In this document: piece after piece, positions 60,979 to 64,000 of the stretch | Layout: each line of letters opens with the position of its first letter | Numbering within the stretch: position 1 is the stretch's first letter | Assembly: GCF_003432485.1 (NCBI RefSeq) | Contig: NZ_QVNQ01000011.1 | Location: 1-64,000, forward strand | Source: Actinomadura spongiicola | Lineage (GTDB): Bacteria; Actinomycetota; Actinomycetes; Streptosporangiales; Streptosporangiaceae | DNA: 64,000 nt | Direction: 5' to 3' | Position numbers and translations under genes: made by a program | The notes under the pieces: generated by a model | Told to the model about the DNA's origin: nothing | Seen by the model: only the letters and a program-made list of their open reading frames with translations | Databases searched by the model: none

Positions 60979-61780
60979 GTGCCGTGACCTGTTCCTGGGG
61001 GGTGTCGCGCAGGAGGGCGTAGTCGCGACCGATCTCGCTGGCCGCGACCAGGAGGAGCGGCAGGTACTCCTCGATCATCGTCTCGTGCGAGACCTCCGCG
61101 ACGAGGGCGCTCACGTTCACCGCGGCGATCACGGTGCCGTCGCCGTCCCGGATCGGCGCGGCGATCGAGCGCACGCCCGGGGACATCTCCTCGTCGGTCT
61201 CGGCCCAGCCCCGGGACCGGATCTCGCGCAGATCGTCTTCCAGGCGTCCGATCGGACGCTCCCGGAACGCGGGGGTCCCGGACGCGGACGGCGCGTCGAG
61301 CGCGGCCGCGAGGTCGTCCGGCGCCAGCGCGGAGAGCAGCGTCTTGCCGAGCGCGGTGCTCCGGGCGGGGAACCGCGTCCCCACGTTGATGACCGTGGCG
61401 ACGACCTTGGGAACCGCGACGCGCGCCACGTAGATGATGTCCGCTCCGTCGAGCTGCGCGACCGACGCCGCCTGCCCGGTCGCCGCGACCAGCTCCCGCA
61501 GATGCGGTTGAGCGATCTCCCACAGACCGGCCGAGAGCGTGTAGGCCACGCCGAGTTCGAGGACGCGCGGGGCGAGCAGGTAACCGGCCGGGCTCGACCG
61601 CACGTAACCGAGCTGCTCCAGGGTCAGCAGGATCCTGCGTGCCGTCGCCCGCGCCAGCCCGGTCTCGCTCGCGATCTCCGACAGCGACATCGGGCGCCGG
61701 CGCGTGCCGAACGCCTTGATGACGTCGAGGCCACGGGCCAGCGCCTCCACGAAGTCGGGGCCGGTCTTCTCGCGCGACAT
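60935..61780 (-). CDS. IclR-family transcriptional regulator
   Basis: This 281-residue IclR regulator has an N-terminal winged helix (about 10-70; FVEALARGLDVIKAFG, SEIASETGLARATARRILLTL). The effector-binding domain contains SVAQLDGADIIYVAR, ARSTALGKTLLSAL and VAAVNVSALVAEV-type segments. The PcaR-like N-terminus resembles regulators of aromatic catabolism. GGAGAGG supports ATG 61780. It is divergent from the sugar ABC transporter with candidate operators between. Confidence 0.88.
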   Translation of the reverse strand: MSREKTGPDFVEALARGLDVIKAFGTRRRPMSLSEIASETGLARATARRILLTLEQLGYVRSSPAGYLLAPRVLELGVAYTLSAGLWEIAQPHLRELVAATGQAASVAQLDGADIIYVARVAVPKVVATVINVGTRFPARSTALGKTLLSALAPDDLAAALDAPSASGTPAFRERPIGRLEDDLREIRSRGWAETDEEMSPGVRSIAAPIRDGDGTVIAAVNVSALVAEVSHETMIEEYLPLLLVAASEIGRDYALLRDTPQEQVTARSASRRRSEPTRAR

Positions 61781-61817
61781 ACACACCTCTCCTGGCGCAC
61801 CGGAACGCCGATGGCAA

Positions 61818-61954
61818 CCGTATGGCGAACAACTGTACGGCACAGTCCGCCACCGCGCAGCGTGAGGCCGCGCAACTCGCACTCTTGACACTGGTCACGG
61901 GCGCCACCTACCTTCGACCGCACTACGAACGATTCGCCGCTATGCGAACGCATA
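61818..61954. promoter_or_regulatory. Candidate IclR operators between divergent genes
   Basis: Two palindromes lie here: CCGTA...TACGG (61818-61840) and TATGCGAACGCATA (61941-61954). Spacing between the IclR gene and the ABC operon suits regulation of one or both. Confidence 0.5.
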
Positions 61955-62060
61955 CGTCCCATGGCCGCCCGCCCGGGTCAGCGCGCTGACCCGGGCCGCT
62001 CCCGGACTGCCTGGGCTGACGGATCACGTCAGCGAGCCGGAACCATCCAGGAGGTACGAA

Positions 62061-63200
62061 GTGGCAGGCTCACCCCGCATCCGAGGGATCGCCGCGATCG
62101 GCGCGCTCGCGCTCGCGCTCGGCGCCTGCGGATCGGCGGACGACTCGCCGTCCGGCGGCGCCGCGGACACCACGACCGAGGCCCTTGAGGCGCTGACCGG
62201 GACCGCCGTCTACGGACGGCCGCCCGCGAAGGCCCCTGCGGTCGCGCCCGGCAGGAAGGTCTGGATCGTGTCCTGCGGCCAGAGCGCCATCGGCTGCCAG
62301 ACCGGAGCCGAGGCCGCCGCGCAGGCGGCCAGGGCGGTCGGCTGGACCGCCCAGATCTGCGACGGCAAGCTCAACGCGGGCGGCGCGTTCGCCGGGTGCG
62401 TCCGGCAGGGCATCGCGGCGAAGGTCGACGCGATCGTCACCGAGGCGATCGACTGCGCGGCCGTCAAGGAGCCGCTGAACGAGGCGAAGACCGCCAAGAT
62501 CACCACGATCGACTTCTGGGGCTTCGACTGCGACACCGGCGAGAGCGCCACCGGCGAACGGCTGTTCACCGCGTCGGTCGTCCCGTCGGAGAAGTACCGG
62601 ACCAACGAGGCGTACCAGCGGGCGATCGGCGAGGCGCGGGCCGAATGGGTCCGGGCGCGCTCCGGCGGCAAGGCGAACGTGATCGAACTGCACTTCACGG
62701 GCACCAACATCGGCGCCGCCCTCCACGAGGGATTCCAGCGCGGCATCAAGAAGTGCGCGGGCTGCGAGGTCGAGACCGTCGAGGTGACGCACCAGACGTT
62801 CGGCAACACCCGGCAGATCATCGAATCGGCGCTGCTCAAGAACCCGAAGGCGAACTGGGTCGCGGTGCCGCTCGACTCGCTCGTCCTCGCCGGGGCGGGC
62901 CAGGCCGTCGCCGGTTCGCCCCGCCGCGCGGACGTGAAGCTCATCGGCGGCGAGGGGCTGCCGCCGAACCTCGGACTGATCCGCCAGAACCAGGGGCAGA
63001 GCGCGGCGGTCGGGCAGCCGATCGACTGGTACGGCTGGGCCGCGATCGACACGCTCATCCGGGCCTTCGCCGGGGAGCCCGCCGCGCCGTCCGGCATGGG
63101 CTTCCAGATCGTCGACACCGCCGCGAACCTTCCGGCCGACGGCGCCTACCGGGCGCCGGTCGACTTCCGGTCGGCCTACCGGCGGGCGTGGGGCCGGTGA
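62061..63200 (+). CDS. Sugar ABC transporter substrate-binding lipoprotein, cysteine-rich
   Basis: This 379-residue lipoprotein has a signal ending in the lipobox LALGAC, so it is anchored to the membrane by Cys. The mature periplasmic-binding-protein-1-type domain has KVWIVSCGQ, AIVTEAID and the glycine-rich VAVPLDSLVLAGAG region. At least eight further cysteines (SCG, GCQT, ICDG, GCVRQG, DCAAV, FDCD, KKCAGC) suggest disulfides, which is unusual for the family. GTG 62061 has GGAGG upstream; it overlaps the ATPase gene by GTGA. Confidence 0.85.
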   Translation: MAGSPRIRGIAAIGALALALGACGSADDSPSGGAADTTTEALEALTGTAVYGRPPAKAPAVAPGRKVWIVSCGQSAIGCQTGAEAAAQAARAVGWTAQICDGKLNAGGAFAGCVRQGIAAKVDAIVTEAIDCAAVKEPLNEAKTAKITTIDFWGFDCDTGESATGERLFTASVVPSEKYRTNEAYQRAIGEARAEWVRARSGGKANVIELHFTGTNIGAALHEGFQRGIKKCAGCEVETVEVTHQTFGNTRQIIESALLKNPKANWVAVPLDSLVLAGAGQAVAGSPRRADVKLIGGEGLPPNLGLIRQNQGQSAAVGQPIDWYGWAAIDTLIRAFAGEPAAPSGMGFQIVDTAANLPADGAYRAPVDFRSAYRRAWGR

Positions 63201-64000
63201 CCGTCCCGGAGTCCGTCGCGGAGTCGGAACGTCCCGCCTCGCTCGTGGTGTCGGACGTGCACAAGTCGTACGGCGCGGCGTCGGTGCTGCGGGGCGTGTC
63301 CTTCGCGCTCACCCGGGGCCACATCCACGCGCTCGCGGGCGGCAACGGCTCGGGGAAGTCCACCCTGATCAAGGTTCTCGCCGGCATCGAACGCGCCGAC
63401 GGCGGCGTGCTCACGCGTCCCGGTCGTGCCGAGACCGAACTGTCCGGGTTCACCCCGGACCACGCCCGCGCGGCCGGGCTGCGGTTCGTGCACCAGGACC
63501 TGGGGCTGCTCCCCGACATGACCGTCGCGGAGAACGTCGCCTTCACCCGGGGCTTTCCGCGGGGCGGCGGGCGGCGGATCGCGTGGCGGAGGCTGCACGA
63601 GACGACGCGGGCGCTGCTGGAACGGTTCGAGGTCGACGTCGATCCCACGGCGGTCGTGCGGACGCTGCGTCCCGCGGACCGCGCGATGGTCGCGATCGCC
63701 CGCGCCCTGGCCGACGACGACCCGGACCAGGTCCTGGTCCTGGACGAACCGACGGCCAGCCTCCCCCACCACGAGGTCGACATCCTCCTCGAAGGGCTCT
63801 CCCGGCGCGCCCGGCAGGGCCAGACCATCCTGTACGTGAGCCACCGGCTCGACGAGGTGTTGTCCTCGGCCGACGCGGTGACCGTCCTGCGCGACGGCGC
63901 GGTCGCGGCCACCCGAGGCACGGAGAACCTCGACAAGCTGCACCTCGCCGAACTGATGGCCGGACGTTCCCTCGGCACGCTCTACGGCGACCGGCGCCGC
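63197..64000 (+). CDS. ABC transporter ATP-binding protein (sugar type), 5' part
   Basis: This is the first 268 residues of a sugar-type ATPase, open at the window edge. Walker A is GGNGSGKST, the Q-loop is RFVHQD, Walker B is VLVLDEPT and the H-loop is SHRLDE. The signature region is degenerate (LRPADRAMVAIARAL rather than LSGGQ), as in RbsA/MglA-type sugar ATPases. A second ATPase domain is expected beyond the window. GTG 63197 overlaps the substrate-binding gene stop. Confidence 0.88.
   Translation, partial: MTVPESVAESERPASLVVSDVHKSYGAASVLRGVSFALTRGHIHALAGGNGSGKSTLIKVLAGIERADGGVLTRPGRAETELSGFTPDHARAAGLRFVHQDLGLLPDMTVAENVAFTRGFPRGGGRRIAWRRLHETTRALLERFEVDVDPTAVVRTLRPADRAMVAIARALADDDPDQVLVLDEPTASLPHHEVDILLEGLSRRARQGQTILYVSHRLDEVLSSADAVTVLRDGAVAATRGTENLDKLHLAELMAGRSLGTLYGDRRR

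Overview
The window is high-GC actinomycete DNA, probably from a Thermomonosporaceae or Streptosporangiales relative such as Actinomadura; this placement is an inference. The grounds are GTG starts, GTGA/ATGA start-stop overlaps, DUF397, DUF5954 and DUF574 families, a two-domain geosmin synthase and many LuxR/TetR/LacI/IclR/LytTR regulators. Flanking DNA is very GC-rich; bases about 190-11650 are visibly lower in GC.

Bases 1-11650 look like an integrated, probably conjugative or mobilizable element. A large serine integrase sits against a truncated host methyltransferase gene. A tightly overlapped minus-strand operon follows, with a DNA-transfer ATPase, a replication-relaxation protein and small membrane proteins. 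Next come a repeat-rich divergent control region and a three-gene module: an XRE-TPR regulator, a 37-residue peptide too short for ordinary ORF calling, and a PIMT-like methyltransferase overlapping it by GTGA. A string of tiny plus-strand genes, one DUF397-like, closes the element. The peptide/PIMT pair resembles imiditide-type (aspartimide) RiPP cassettes and is the most interesting element cargo. Just right of the element lies a 73-nt tRNA gene with a UAA anticodon but no long variable arm.

Bases 12.8-24.7 kb form a PQQ neighbourhood: a LuxR-type regulator, a complete pqqABCDE operon, and a secreted quinoprotein of the polyvinyl-alcohol-dehydrogenase type downstream of a LytTR regulator and a secreted type-B carboxylesterase. 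DUF5954, phosphodiester glycosidase and spherulin-4-like proteins lie between them.

Bases 25-34.4 kb carry a DUF4132 protein, a Sel1/DUF6882 protein, a TetR fossil, secreted DUF4360 and beta-propeller proteins, a TetR regulator and a PAP2 phosphatase. Bases 34.8-43.7 kb are one gene: a 2957-residue SpvB/FG-GAP/RHS polymorphic toxin ending in a YwqJ-like deaminase domain, with no immunity gene beside it.

Bases 43.7-53.4 kb are metabolic: an HsaA/HsaB-like flavin monooxygenase pair with a quinone oxidoreductase between them, an acetate-type transporter, a STAS protein, a three-subunit molybdenum hydroxylase and a Cgl0159-type aldolase-fold protein. Bases 53.5-64 kb hold geoA (geosmin), a NADAR protein, a LacI regulator with an operator, a WD40-like protein, galT, an LLM flavin oxidoreductase and an IclR regulator. 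The IclR gene is divergent from a sugar-type ABC transporter that runs off the right edge.
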